From assembly GCF_002865645.1 (NCBI RefSeq), contig NW_020194546.1, positions 310,001 to 374,000 on the forward strand: a stretch of DNA of 64,000 nt. Direction: 5' to 3'. This stretch comes from Hyaloscypha bicolor E (lineage: Eukaryota > Ascomycota > Leotiomycetes > Helotiales > Hyaloscyphaceae). The notes below the pieces were generated by a model. The model had not been told where the DNA came from, made no database searches, and worked only from the letters and a program-made list of their open reading frames with translations. Below, one piece after another: positions 33,401 to 47,314 of this stretch (the first letter of the stretch is position 1; the number at the start of each line of letters is the position of its first letter). The position numbers and the translations under genes were made by a program.

Positions 33401-34768
33401 TTCTCGTTCCACTCCCTCCTCCGAATTGCCTCAGCTAAGAATGAAGCATAAGTTACTGGTAACGTATTTACCGTTGCTAGCAATTGGAAAGCATCAAGTG
33501 CATCACCATCAAGATCAAGTGCCGCAAATCGTGCATTAGCATCGGTGACCATGGCAGTTAAAGAAGCAATATCGTGCATAGCATCTAGGGCGTCGGTTGC
33601 GATCGAATTTCGTAGCTCCGTAGCAGCCCTCAAGAGACTATCCATCTCCAGACTCCGCTTGGATAGGTTTGGAAGGAAGTTTCTCGTATGGTGGAGTGCC
33701 GATTTGGACGCCTGTGAGACGTTCTTGGAGGTATTCGAGTAGCCCAGAACATTCTCATAGTCGTTGCTGACCTTTTTACCAATAGCTTCGATGTCTTGCA
33801 TCAACTGCACAGATTCTGTGGCTCGTCCGAATGCTGATCTAGCGGGGCTTTTCTCCACCTTGTCGAAAAGATCATCGGTCCCTTTCAAAACTTCATCTAC
33901 TTTGGTCCCCAGTTCTGCAGAGTTCCGAGTTAGTTGGGTGGAGATATTTCGGGCCAGTTTTCCAGCCTTTTTGACCTCCTCTGGCTCAACCAGATCTTCT
34001 AAGGAAGCCCTGCGCTGATTCCTTCGCGGATCACGCCCAGTAATAAACTTGATCATTTCGTTCGTAGCAGGAAGTGACCGTAATCGGGCTATAGACGCCT
34101 CCCAATCCGAACCAGCTTGTTCCTGCTCCTTCTTAACATCGGCAGTCCAGTTCTGGATCTCTGCATTCTTCTGGTCTAACGACCTGGTATGCTTCTCGAG
34201 ATTCATTACAGCAGCATCCACACCCTTCGTAATAACCTCGAGTTCGGCGTATCGTTGCTGGGTTTCTTTGGACATGGATACGCAATCATCCACGACCTTC
34301 ATCGCCCAAGATCTCCGCGCCATGAATAGATCTTTCCAAGCTTGTAAGTCATTTTGATCCGAGATGGTGTCTGGCGGTCTCGTAACATTGTATTTGGCTG
34401 GTAATGTGATTTCGGACTGGAATAGTTTTGCAGAGGCAAGGGATGACGGTTGAATGATTCGGCGGTCGTACACGAATATCTCTTTCTGCTCGATATTAGT
34501 ATAAGCTCGCGAACTTAGGTTGGTGGTTCGCACCTCCGCTCCGAGCCCTTGGAACTTGACCGGCTTTCCCTGGCTTGTCAATGAAATGTGATCCTGTACA
34601 GTAACCGTGCTATGTTTTGCTACCCAGGCTTTGAACGCATCCAGGCTGCTGCCATGTCAGTATGGAGCAGTGAGGCATGGAGATAGTAACTCACGATGTG
34701 AATTGCCCGGGATCGGACTGAAGACGCTGGCCGGTATGAGCCAGATAAATTTGAAGAGCCATTCCCAT
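30439..34768 (-). CDS. atg11: Autophagy scaffold protein Atg11
   Basis: Large cytosolic coiled-coil scaffold that links cargo receptors to the autophagy machinery in selective autophagy such as pexophagy and mitophagy. Minus-strand exons 34695-34768 and 30439-34645 (intron 49 bp) code about 1,426 residues. The short first exon supplies the ubiquitin-like start MALQIYLAHTGQRLQ, preceded in frame by MG. Long heptad-rich coiled coils occupy about residues 560-1050 (many Glu/Lys/Leu). Near the C terminus is the conserved Atg11 block KNFKEGDLALFLPTRN followed by VGAPHYFL. The last 200 residues are low-complexity Ser/Gly and end in NIDDILGP. It is divergent with the CENP-H-like gene, 268 bp between start codons. 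Start at 34768 or 34762 cannot be decided. Confidence 0.94.
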
Positions 34769-35036
34769 CGCGTCTTTCTGCAGCTTCACCAAGCTGCAGA
34801 ATTGTTCTTTGTCGCAGAGAGGTTTGAATCGGCGTCGTTGCATGAGGTGGTCAAGATCACCTGGCAAGGCGGAAAGCCTCGTGGTAAAACCAGCCACACC
34901 TAACCGGATATCAGCCACACCAACCATCGCGCTAAATTGGATCCCGACGCGTTCCAGTCTAAATGTCACGCGCCTTGGGAATCATAGAAAGGGGTCCAGT
35001 GAAGATCAGGTGCTTGAGCGAGACCTCAGAGAAGTC

Positions 35037-35856
35037 ATGTCTCGCAGCCTGGTCGAGGAAATGGAGGGGGTGGAGTTGACCGGCATGGAGAAACAGAGTC
35101 CACCTCTGTTGACGGAAGACGAGAAACGTATCTTAGATGTCTACGATCGACTAGAGGAACTTCGGCTGGATATCGCACTTTTAAAAGCACAAGGTGTGCT
35201 ATCACAGGGTGAATTACCTTACTCTTGAAGCAAGACTATGACAAAGGCTTACAGGTTTCAGATGAGCCTCTGGAGGTTTCCCAGGATGATCTGACCACGG
35301 CCAGACAAGAGCTTCTGACAGCCAAAGCCGCATATCAAGTCAGAAACAATGTTATTGAAAGTGTTCTTATTGCAAATCCCATCCTGAAAGCGGTACATGG
35401 AGGCAAGAATGCTACTATTGCAGAGCAGTAAGTAGAGATATCACGGGACACGCATAGCTGTACTGAATAGGCAACAGAGATCTTGCGCCACTCATTCAGC
35501 AGCGGGATGACCTCTCAATCACGTTGACTGAATTATCAACAAGAGTTCTGTCGACGCGGAATGAGTTGAAGAATGTCGAGAGTGAGCATATGGTGACTGC
35601 TCGAAAGAATGCCGAGTTAGCGGCCACGATGCTTGCATTGGCGGAGGAAGCCGACACGAAGAGAAAGGAGGACATCGATGATCCTAAGGCAAGGCAGCAA
35701 CTGGATGAGTTGGAAGTAAAGATGAAGACTGGCCGTCAGAGATGGAGAATTATGAAGGAGACTGCCAGTGCTACAATTGCGGGGAGCGGGATCGACTGGG
35801 CGAGAGATCCAAAATTGCTAGAGATTGTACTTGATAATGACGGTAACGAAAGGTAG
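35037..35856 (+). CDS. CENP-H-like kinetochore protein
   Basis: Predicted component of the constitutive centromere-associated network, placed at centromeres with CENP-K and CENP-I. Exons 35037-35208, 35262-35427 and 35478-35856 give 238 residues. The protein is almost wholly coiled coil (residues about 20-190). It ends with the pattern typical of CENP-H: a KEDIDDPKARQQLDELEVK helix, then RWRIMKETAS, GSGIDWARDPKLLEIVLD. An upstream in-frame Met at 34809 would overlap the atg11 first exon, so I prefer 35037. The first intron uses an acceptor 11 bp beyond an earlier CAG; only this choice keeps the frame. The family call rests on the C-terminal signature, not on a search. Confidence 0.75.
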
Positions 35857-36288
35857 AAAGTTTGCATTGTATGAATAAATACTTAAGTATGAAAAAGTTG
35901 AAGTTTGCGCGTACGAGACAGGGCTCACAGCGTTTTGGTGTACAAGTTCGAGTGGGACATTGCAATGCTCAAATCCTTTCTTTTGCTCCATCAGCCAGAT
36001 GAAGGTTGTGCTGGGTTGCACGATCTAAAAGCCTTTCAGTGTATCGAGTTCCAGTGGAACATTCAAAATAGAATATGCTCTTCTTTAATTTTCATACTTG
36101 AAAGGCATTGAGCTTCTTACTAGGAGTTGAATTATGACTCTAATCTTACAGCACTCTTACACCGCAGTCGTGTCAGACCTGCTCTTGTGAAGTACAGGTG
36201 CCCACTAAGGCAGTTGTTCCGACCGCTGATGAACTCCACCCAATGCAGCGGAGACCTGGTCCTATCGTTCTTTTTCAATCCTCATGTG
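35857..36288. other. Convergent intergenic region
   Basis: Between the 3' ends of the CENP-H-like and Mix23-like genes. No gene features. Confidence 0.6.
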
Positions 36289-36924
36289 TCATTGTGACTT
36301 TTCTCGTCCTTTTCGCCATTCATTGAGAGCCTCTTCCCAATCTCTCCAGTCCTCCCCACATCTCTCCATCACTAATCCCCAACTTCTTGCCCGTATAATA
36401 TTTTCCACGCCTCTTTCTTGCCGTATAATTGTAGCTAATCTCTCCGTCCTGGCCTCTCTGGGGAAGAATCTAGCCGAATATGGATCTAATCTCTCATCGA
36501 CAACCCTTTCTCTGTCCCGTTCACTTTCTGCCTGCCTCAACACGGACTCTGGATCTTCCGGATCTGGAGATGTCGCTACTGATGCGCAGTAATTCAAGAC
36601 GTCGGATCGAACCTGCCAGGACGGAAATAGCACTTGGTTTTTGAAGTTCCGACAAGAGGGTGAAGATATGGTCTTCGATCTCGGTCCTCGAGGAATCCGC
36701 GTGGAGGTCGAAGAGGGGTCAAAGCCTGCGGTCGAGGGCTGAATGAGCGCGTTCAAATTCTGAGTTATGCTATCGTCCGTTGCTCCTCGAGAAATGCGTA
36801 AGAAATCTGGGGGTTACCGGTTAATTGTGTACGGAGGAGAGCTTTGGGCATCTATACCTCTCAAAGCAACAGTATTAAAGCAGAATTGTGGAGTCAGGGA
36901 GGGCGGAGGCAGAGGTTGTGTCAT
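36289..36924 (-). CDS. Mix23/Cid2-like protein (caffeine-induced death protein 2 family)
   Basis: Family members are small proteins of the mitochondrial intermembrane space (yeast Mix23), linked to import under stress; in fission yeast the homolog is Cid2. Minus-strand exons 36858-36924 and 36289-36806 (intron 51 bp) give 194 residues, close to the yeast protein. Splicing creates the diagnostic N-terminal block: FCFNTVALRDFLRISRG followed by ATDDSITQNLNAL, with Cys15. A second conserved stretch around the middle reads RSDVLNYCASVATSPDPED, and the C-terminal half is charged and helical (RFFPREARTERLATIIRQER). There is no cleavable presequence. The gene is divergent from the mitochondrial carrier, 284 bp apart. 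The unspliced frame from 36756 would lose the family block. Confidence 0.8.
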
Positions 36925-37208
36925 TATGTCTTTCGGGGCTGCTTTGGGTGCCTCTGTCCGCGAGGACTTCTTCCAGAGAAAATCCGCCAGTGTGGTAACT
37001 TGTAGAGATTTTGGGATGTGCTCCTGGAGCTGGGGTTTAGGTTGGTTAGCTTTTGACTGCACAGAGAAGAGGTAAACGTGAAGTGAAGGAGTTCCATAAC
37101 CTTGACAGGGGTTTGTTATCTTAGCGTGCTGATAAAGCTCTCGATGACGACGTTCTCCTGAGCAATATCTTTGTTCACAATTTCTTATCCTCTTCATCAT
37201 GTTTGTAA

Positions 37209-38515
37209 ATGTCTACTCATAGCGATGTTCTCCTGGTAAGTAACTTCGTTCTTTTGATCTTCTATCTAACAACATGTTTCCCGTTTCGCAACCCGATCAG
37301 TCCTCAAAGCCTCCCCTGCTCACCTCAGCTTCAATAACCCAGCGAGGAAGACTTAGAATTGCAAACTGTCTATAGCGGACTCTTTCTAGGTCCTTGATGC
37401 TGTTTGAGGTCCCAAGATTGCCACTTTCGTGTCTTATTTTCAGAAAATCACACTCTGACGAAGTCCACAGGCTGGAGCCTTCGCAGCTTTTACTGTTGAT
37501 CTTTTGGTCTATCCTTTGGACACATTAAAGACTCGGTTCCAAAGTCCAGATTATAAAAAGATCTATTACGATGCATCCAGGAATACATTAAACAGAAGGC
37601 AGCTTTTTCGTGGTCTTTACCAAGGCGTGGGAAGTGTGATCTTGATTACGATACCTTCTTGTAAGTACATTGATCAGCTTCCAATTCTCAATTTAATTCT
37701 GATACTGTTCAGCTGGTGCATTCTTCACAACCTATGAGGCAGCCAAGGTTTTGCTTTCCAAAGCCAATCCAACAAATAATGGATCGGCACTAGTCCCACA
37801 GCCATTCCTTCACAGTGCAGCTTCGGCAACTGCTGAGCTGGTGTCATGCTTCATTCTCACTCCGGCCGAGGTATTGAAGCAAAATGCTCAAATGATACGA
37901 CGCCCTGCTGGAGCATCAACATCAAAGGTCTCTACTGCTTTCCAACCATCAGTAACTCTCCAAGCACTGAAGCAGTTTCAAAAGCCTTCGCAACTATGGA
38001 GAGGATACACTGCTCTTGCAGCCCGGAATCTGCCTTTCACTGCCATGCAATTCCCGATGTTTGAGCACCTCCAGGAAAGCATCAAACAATATCGAAAAAG
38101 GTCGAGGGCATTCACTGGAGGGCTACTGGAAACAGCGCTCACCACGGCAGTTAGTGCTGGGAGTGCGGGGTCTCTGGCAGCGGTCATCACTACCCCGGTC
38201 GATGTTGTCAAAACTCGAATCATGCTCTCGGCTGCTGATGAGAGGTCTGAAGCTGCAGCAAAGAAAGAGGTTGAGAAGGCTCAGAAACAAGGACAGTCGT
38301 TAGACACGCTCGTCAGTAAAAAGGGGGTAACGAAGAAGAGTGGACTCACTGTGGCTCGTGAAGTGATGAGAGAGAGCGGAGTGAAGGGCTTATTTCGCGG
38401 AGGAACATTGAGAGCTGCTTGGACGGCTTTGGGGAGCGGTCTCTATCTTGGTGTGTACGAAAGTGGAAAGGTTTGGCTTGGTGACCAACACCAAAGGCAG
38501 AAGGAGGATCAATGA
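37209..38515 (+). CDS. Mitochondrial carrier family protein (SAM-carrier-like)
   Basis: Inner-membrane solute carrier. Exons 37209-37235, 37471-37660 and 37713-38515 give 339 residues. Three carrier repeats are marked by PLDTLK, TPAEVLK and TPVDVVK, the PX[DE]XX[KR] signatures at the end of odd-numbered helices. The tiny first exon gives MSTHSDVLL, joined to AGAFAAFTVDLLVYPLDT. The sequence most resembles the Pet8/S-adenosylmethionine or Mme1 branch (LYQGVGSVILITIPSSGAFF), but the substrate is not certain. A charged loop after repeat 3's first helix (about 50 residues rich in Lys, Glu and Ala) is longer than usual. The 235-bp first intron is the least secure part of the model. Confidence 0.86.
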
Positions 38516-38780
38516 AAGCGCCATGTCTTATGCAATGTGAGGTTGACATGGTGATGATTGATTCAAAGTGGAGAATATCAGTGAGGATTTTAAATTTTAA
38601 ATTCAAATTGCAGAGGGCATTATTCTGCATTGTGTGATCTAGGAATCTATGTGGTGCTACCGATCATACACCAGGCATCATACACCAGGCTACTGTACAA
38701 TGCAAATTCCATCTAATGCAGCAAAGGTATCACTGAACTAGCCTACAACGTCAATTTCGTTTTTCGAACAACAGAGCCTT

Positions 38781-40302
38781 TTACTCAAGGACTTCCTCAT
38801 CAGCTCCTCTGGAAACCTTCTCTTTCTTCCCAAGTCCAACAGCTTGTAAGCCCATCTTGCCCAAGCTTCTCAGACCCCCTTTGATCCAGCCCTCAACCTC
38901 TGCTTCTGGCACCACAATACTCCTCGCTCTAGCTTCATCCTCTGCAGTAAGCTCGAACCTCCGCATTCTCGACGAAATCCGTGGATCCAGCACAACTGGC
39001 TCCAACCACGTTCGTTCCGGCTCCCCTTCAACGCGGACTCGTACACTTTTGTGCCATTCCTTCTCTTCTTCAAACAGGGCCGTTTGTTGTTCTGCTGTTT
39101 GTGCTGTGTCATGGTCTTTACTTCGGGGAGATTCCTCTGCATCATCTGAGGAGAATGATGTTGCCGTTAGAGGTGTAGTTGTGGAGTGATACGGCCGATA
39201 TGTTGCGAGGATTATGGCTGCTGTTTCACGGCCAATTTGATCTGCCAAAACTCGTCTGTTGAGAAACCGATAGAGCCGCCTTGGCGTATTGAGGAATCCT
39301 AGAATGTGTGGGAAAGAGATAGGTGTAGAGGGATCGAGTTCGGATGGGAGATCTGGGGGCATGGCCGCTGATTGATATTCAGACGTTGTGATGAAGGGTG
39401 CTGGCTGAGGAGGTTTTGTAGGTTTTTCCTCGGGCTTGGATTCAGGCTCGGTGGGAGGTAGAGCTCGATTGGTAGGGGAATTTGCATCTTCTTCTGTTGT
39501 TGAATTTGAAGATAATCCGGATGTTTGTTCTGTGATTGAGTCCAGCTGCTTTTCTGTTGTGTTTATTTCATCGGCAGTTTTCTCCTGGCTCGGTTTTGGT
39601 GGTTCGGTGAGAGGGCCTAGCCAACCCTCGTGTAAACCTCTCACATATTCCTTCCAGGTGTGTCGTCCAATGACAATGTCACCTCGTACTCCATCGAATT
39701 CCTTGATGCCGCTCCGCCTGCGTACTTCCTCAACAACACTCTCCTCTGTCCGCTGCTCGGGCGGCGTCCTGGAATTTCGTATCTTTTCCGCTAGCTCGGC
39801 TCTCACGTCGCCTTCTTTCCTGCCTTGTATGAAGTCCCAATCCAATCCTGACGCCACCAGAATAGGCTTGACGTATTCTTTGTAGTGGTCTTGCGCTGCT
39901 CGAAGCCCATCACTTGGAGGGCCTTCCAAGAAGACAGTGAGCTTCCTTGGCATTTCCTGCCGCCCAAGGGGCTCTTTTCCTATGTGCTCAACAAGCTTGC
40001 ACCATTTCCTTTGGGCTCGTCTCTTTTCTCTCTTGTCATATATGACTGCTGCGGTGAACGTGCCAGTGATGGTCAGAAAGATCATCCAATTCCGAGATGG
40101 AACTCTTGGTCGGAAGTTTTCTCCAAGGCCCATGTATTTCCACATTGGGTTCGGTGGCTTGAGATTCTTTGTTCCTTTCGCATTTGGCATTATCTCTGGT
40201 TTGGCAGTGGCAGCAGTGTTCTGTATTCATTGTCAGGTAAAGGAACAATCAAGTAATAGGATTGTTTACCTCTGAACCTGTTGGACGCTCAGAGTCAGCC
40301 AT
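38781..40302 (-). CDS. tim54: Mitochondrial inner-membrane translocase subunit Tim54
   Basis: Part of the TIM22 complex that inserts carrier proteins into the inner membrane. Minus-strand exons 40270-40302 and 38781-40220 (intron 49 bp) code 490 residues. Conserved N-terminal block: NPMWKYMGLGENFRPRVPSR followed at once by a single membrane helix (NWMIFLTITGTFTAAVIY, about residues 55-72) and a basic DKREKRRAQRKW stop. Further family features are RKLTVFLEGPPSDGL and YVKPILVASGLDWDFIQGR. The middle (about residues 230-310) is low-complexity Pro/Glu/Thr and the C terminus is conserved again (GWIKGGLRSLGKMGLQAVG). It is convergent with the mitochondrial carrier gene, a fitting but probably accidental neighbour. 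Confidence 0.93.
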
Positions 40303-41533
40303 TGCGGTGAGAGACTGTGCGTAGCCCCCTCTTGATGTCAAGCAGCATCTACACCGCCAATTGGAAAGGAACAGCTTGCTTGGATATTGTTCGTGCTTCT
40401 TGAGAGCGGGACGCTCTACTGATAAAATATATTTTTTATAAGCAGCTTGAATCCGAGCCCGAGATTGGCATCCAGGCGGCCGCGTCACGTGTTGCCACAC
40501 ACATCCTGGTAGAGCAGTAGGAGGAGTCCCTCACGAATGTGTTCGTCAGATGTAGTAATCAATGTCAAACCAGGGTCCCAGCATGCTCCAAGGCAGTTGC
40601 ATTTGCGTGCTGTTCTGCCGCAGCGACAGAGCATGCCTGCATAATGCTGTGCCTTTCCTGCTCGTGTAGTCATTATGCAGCATATGGGCCTCGTGGTATG
40701 AACCAAGCCTAAATAGAACATTCTTTGTATTTTACTTCTGTGAGACAGAGAAAGGGAATGGAGGTAGTACGCCTCGCTTTGGAATATTGAGGCTGATTCT
40801 GGAAGACGAAGACGGAAGCGCCTAGACCCGCCGGTTGATAAAAAAAGGGGCTTGGAGCCGGTGCACAGACAAGATGTGTCTTCCCGTTTTGAAACTGGGT
40901 ATTTCACAATGAACCCAACCTGGAAAGAGAAAGGGCAAGTTCCTGTAAAGAATCTCTAGGAAGTTCTTCCTTGAAGCCATGTTTAGGCTAAAGAGCCGGA
41001 AGACCGTTGCACAACAATGACAGCTACTGACTGCAGCGATAACAGATAAAAAGCTCTCGGCCCAGACTCCGAGATCATACCTTTAGTGATACACAAAAGC
41101 CTCCCCCTTACATCACCCACCACGTGGGAATCCAGCTCCGCTTCCCGCATAAGCAGATATGCATTGCGAAGCCTGGTGATGTGAATAATAGAGACGACGT
41201 GCCGCGCCGCTTTTACCCCTTTCCACCCCTGCTAGTAGTAGCGCGCTTTGGCGAGATCGAACAGCCATCTCTTGAGGTTAACTTTCTTCCGTTTTGCCTA
41301 CCTGATCAAACAACGTCAGATTCCACAGGCTCAGCGGCTCACTCATACTTTGGGTGACTGTGTAAGAGCGTCAGAGCCCCAGCGATCTCGCAGCCCAACC
41401 TGCAAGGCGGTGTACAATAAGCGCTCTCTCTTTTCTCCAATTCGGAAAGTCATTGGGGCACGAAAGCGACGGCGACCTGACCTTCGAACTTTCTTTCGCA
41501 GTCTGTTGAGAGAGATCGACATCTGCAGACAAG
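40303..41533. promoter_or_regulatory. Divergent upstream region of tim54 and cot1
   Basis: 1.2 kb between two divergent start codons. The part next to cot1 (about 41350-41533) is probably a long 5' UTR. Minus-strand frames at 40485-40907 and 41343-41815 have no family features. Confidence 0.5.
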
Positions 41534-43683
<2,150 letters not shown>

Positions 43684-44126
43684 ATGTGGAAGCGGAAATG
43701 TCAAGCTGAGGTCCAGAAATCTAGTTTCTTCACGGATCTTAGAATTGCATGAGCCCCCACAACAACCCCTCACCTTATTTCGACCTGTAGGTTATTTATT
43801 GCATGGCTTAACAAACGAGCCGCTTCTACCAGATACCACTTTGCGCAGCCTGCCAAGGCATAAGATTGGCTCGCCACAGACGGTGGTCCTAGGTGGTGAC
43901 ATGGGTACATAATGAGAGTTTCGTCTAGATCACGACTTCTAGCATGGTTTCTTTTTTAGGGAAGATTCTGATTTGCATTTGAAGGCGTGGGTCGTAGATT
44001 TGCTGATTTTCTGCTAGCTGGCAGATCCCCAGTATCAAAAGACAATGATGCATGAAGCCTCGAGTTCTATAATACAATGTCTCCCAGCAAGTGATCTTTA
44101 ACTCCATGCAATCCATCCATTCTGCA
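43684..44126. other. Convergent intergenic region
   Basis: Between the 3' ends of cot1 and the SF3A2 gene; both 3' UTRs are expected here. No gene features. Confidence 0.6.
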
Positions 44127-44852
44127 TCATCGTCTTGAAGGAGCTAAGCCCGGAACACCACTATACCTCTCCTCTCTCTCCGTCTTGAACATGACCTGAA
44201 CCCAGAATTCCTTGAGATCAGGGTCCCACCAAGTGAAATACCTGTCGTTCGTTCGGTCGATCTCCCTCGCTTGCAACTTAAATCCACAGGTCTCATAGGG
44301 TTCCGCTGCCACAAGCATGTATTGAAAGTTCTTGTCCGGAGGGTCATCCACTTTCTGCTCATACGCACTCATGAATCTGACCTTCGGCGTAACATCTAGC
44401 GATATCTCAGGATATTGGAGCTGGAATATTAAGCCATGCTGCCTCGTAACCTGGTCCCTCGTCTTCGTAATCTTATATCCAGGTCGTCCAATCTTGACCA
44501 CATTTCTCTTGACATTGACTTGCGCTCCAACCATGCCAATCGGCATACCAGTCACAGGATCAAGACCTGCTCTTCCTTCCTTCTGCTCCTTCGCAGCACG
44601 ACGGGCGAGGTTTGTTTGATGCTTTCGGCCCTGGGTGTGGGCGAGGTAGGAGCCATCGTTCTGGTGGACTGTCAGACAGAGTCGACATTCGAAGGATCCG
44701 ACGTGGTTCTTGAAGAAGTAGGGGTCTTTGTCGAGGTCGATGGTTTCGAGGGCGAGCTTTCGCAGACGTTCTCGTCGATCGGCGTTTGTTGCTGAGGTGG
44801 ATGCCACGCCTCCGCCGCCAAACTTGGAACCAGCACGGTTTTGGTAATCCAT
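44127..44852 (-). CDS. Splicing factor 3A subunit 2 (SF3A66/Prp11)
   Basis: Component of SF3a in the U2 snRNP, needed for branch-site recognition and prespliceosome assembly in the nucleus. It is a single uninterrupted 241-codon frame, unusual in this intron-rich window. Features: N-terminal MDYQNRAGSKFGGGGVAS, the U1-type C2H2 zinc finger at about 54-78 (FECRLCLTVHQNDGSYLAHT, then GRKHQTNL), and the Prp11 core KIGRPGYKITKTRDQ, GLIFQLQYPEI, RFMSAYEQKVD. The C-terminal FTWWDPDLKEFWVQVMFK block is present. It ends near residue 241 without the Pro-rich tail of animal homologs, as normal in fungi. It diverges from the TBCE gene with 198 bp between start codons. Confidence 0.95.
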   Translation of the reverse strand: MDYQNRAGSKFGGGGVASTSATNADRRERLRKLALETIDLDKDPYFFKNHVGSFECRLCLTVHQNDGSYLAHTQGRKHQTNLARRAAKEQKEGRAGLDPVTGMPIGMVGAQVNVKRNVVKIGRPGYKITKTRDQVTRQHGLIFQLQYPEISLDVTPKVRFMSAYEQKVDDPPDKNFQYMLVAAEPYETCGFKLQAREIDRTNDRYFTWWDPDLKEFWVQVMFKTEREERYSGVPGLAPSRR

Positions 44853-45050
44853 TTTGAGAGAGCTGGATCCCTGAAGGTAGTGTTATGCTGTAGGGATGGC
44901 CCAGTGATTTGGAAAGGGGCTGGTGTTGAGCCTTCTAAGGGAAAGAGCTTTTGGCGACGTTGGGAAAAACTTCGGCTGAGAGATCCCTCAGCCTTCCACC
45001 AAGGCTGCAAAACATCACGTCAATTTTCAGCACTTTAATCAATAGACAAC

Positions 45051-46932
45051 ATGCATCAATCTTTCCCTCCACTCGGTTCTCCCACATATAACATAGGCCA
45101 GCGCGTCTCCTTCGACTCGAATTTATGTACAATTCGTTACATAGGCGCGGTCGAAGGCACGGACAGGGAGTGGCTTGGTGTTGAATGGGATGAGCCTTCA
45201 CGTGGGAAGCATGATGGATCGCACAAAGGCAAGAGATACTTCGAGTGTATGTCTGTCTCTCCCTCTTCAGCGAAGACGCTGTAGTCTTATATTGCACCCA
45301 GGTCAAAGTCCGTCTCCAACTGCGGCGTCTTTTCTGCGCACAACTCGAGTGAAAGATAAAGAACAGAGCTTCCTCGAAGCAGTACGCGCGAAGTATGCGC
45401 CTGATGATCCTTCCAGAATAGACACGATGGGCCAGATCGAGATCTCTGGAAAAGTTGTCCAAGAAGTCGGCTTCGATAAGATCAGGGAGCAGCAAAGTCA
45501 GCTTCATGAGTTGAAAATAGTTCTAGTGGACGGTATGAGAATCAACAAAGCACAATACGATCCACGCAAGCATTTGGAGATATCCATAGTATGTCCCAAG
45601 ATTGTGGAACTCGACTTGAGCAGAAACCTGTTCGAAAACTTTTGGCAGATTATGGAAATTTCCAAGCACCTCGTGGAGCTCAGAAAGTTGAGACTCAAGT
45701 AAGTTGAACTTCTGAAGTTTCTCTTCACTACCTAAAGTGAGATCAGCGGCAATCGGCTTCAGAACCTTGGTGTCGATATCTCAGTGCACAAAAGCGACGT
45801 TAGATCGGGACCGACTGAGAGTTCCGGAATTAAAGACCTGGAACTGGATAATACGCTCATTCCCTGGGAAGATGTCAAGTCAATACTCATGCTGTTCCCA
45901 CCATTGACAAGTCTCTCTGCATCATCCAACTACTATAAATCTCTGACCTGTCCTCTCCACAACGGTATTACGTCTTTGACGTTGGAATACAACGAGTTCA
46001 CCATGATTTGGGACATCATTCTTCTACGACAACTTGAATCTCTGGAAGTATTGCACCTGAAGGGGAACAAGATATCGAGTATTGATAAAGAGGGATATCA
46101 ATTGAGCTCGTTTCACGCCTTCGGAACGAGGCTGAGATATGTCGATTTATCCTACAATGCAATAGCTAATTGGAATTTCATCGATGACCTCCCACAGGTA
46201 TTCCCAGGGCTTGAAGAACTTCGGCTATCCCACAACCCAGTCTACAATTACAATGGCTTGTCCAAGCAAAACGAGAACATCGGCAGTGAGGAGGGATATA
46301 TGCTTACTGTGGCAAGGCTCAAAGATCTGAAGTCATTAAACTTCAGCAAGATCACCCAGACAGACCGAATGAACGCCGAAGGATTCTATCTATCCAGGAT
46401 TGCCAAGGAAATGGCTGAAGTGCTAGAGGGTGAGGAGAGTACGGTGATCTCACGGCACAAGAGATACACCGAGCTTAGCAAGCAATATGGAGCTCCAACG
46501 GTTGTTCGAAAAACAGAAGGAGCCGTCAACCCCGACTTTCTCGAAGCTCGTTTGATCAAGTTCACGTTTCACTTGCCCGCGAACACACAAGCTGGCCAAC
46601 AAGAGGCAATCATCAAAGTGCGGGAAATTCCAAAGTCGTTTGACGTCTATCGGGTGAAAGGTATTGTGAGAAAGTTGTTCGATATTCCTCCCATGAATAT
46701 ACGTTTGATTTGGGAGACCGGAGAATGGGATCCCGTTGCTGGTTACGAGGATGACGAGGAAGACAGCGATGATGAAGGAGGGGCCAGAGTGAAGGAAGCT
46801 GAAGCAGATGGTACGACAACCCAAGAGAAGGGAAGATGGATGAAGAGAGAAATTGAAATTGAAGATGGAACAAGACAGATCGGATTCTGTGTTGATAGTA
46901 TAGAGCCAATGGTTCGCATTGAGATGAGATGA
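45051..46932 (+). CDS. Tubulin-specific chaperone E (TBCE/Pac2/Alp21)
   Basis: Cofactor that binds alpha-tubulin and acts with cofactors C and D in forming the tubulin heterodimer. Exons 45051-45246, 45302-45698 and 45747-46932 give 592 residues. The N-terminal CAP-Gly domain (about residues 14-75) shows IGQRVSF, REWLGVEWDEPSRGKHDGS and GKRYFEC. Leucine-rich repeats follow (KIVELDLSRNLFENF, LRKLRLNGNRLQNL, LEVLHLKGNKISSI, LEELRLSHNPVYNY). A C-terminal ubiquitin-like region around 480-592 is interrupted by an acidic loop (EDDEEDSDDEGG). Domain order and length fit the family. The second intron (48 bp) lies within a leucine-rich repeat, and only its removal restores the LNGN repeat. Confidence 0.93.
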
Positions 46933-47314
46933 ATTGATTAGACGTTGATACCCCTGTACGAGTATGTATTGCGACAACAATACCGCTCATTCTGTTTGTT
47001 GCAGCGGCTACCAAGCCGCCCTCAGTATCAATCAAGTATTGTTTGTGCACGTGCATTCCCACCGCTTTAAAGTTTCCGTTTGTTGCAGATGATTCAAACA
47101 GACGTCCGTCTGTTTCGTATACATACCCGAGCAAACCATGGAAGGAAGCAGAGTTGCATTGTCAGATGTATATGTATTCGGTCTTTGTCTCCTCTCTTCA
47201 ACTTGCATCAACAATCTGTTTTGTATTGAGGCCAAGTCTGCTCTCAAAAATCCGAATTTTCGTTACAGACACAGTAAGGACAAGATCTATCATACTTTCA
47301 TACTATCAATCAAG
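46933..47314. other. Intergenic between TBCE and CCCH genes
   Basis: Contains the CCCH gene's promoter and 5' UTR. The frame upstream of 47315 is open back to 47138 but looks non-coding. Confidence 0.5.

Noticed and set aside
30461..34357. Many plus-strand frames opposite atg11
   Set aside because: They are shadows of the long coiled-coil frame; none has its own family features.
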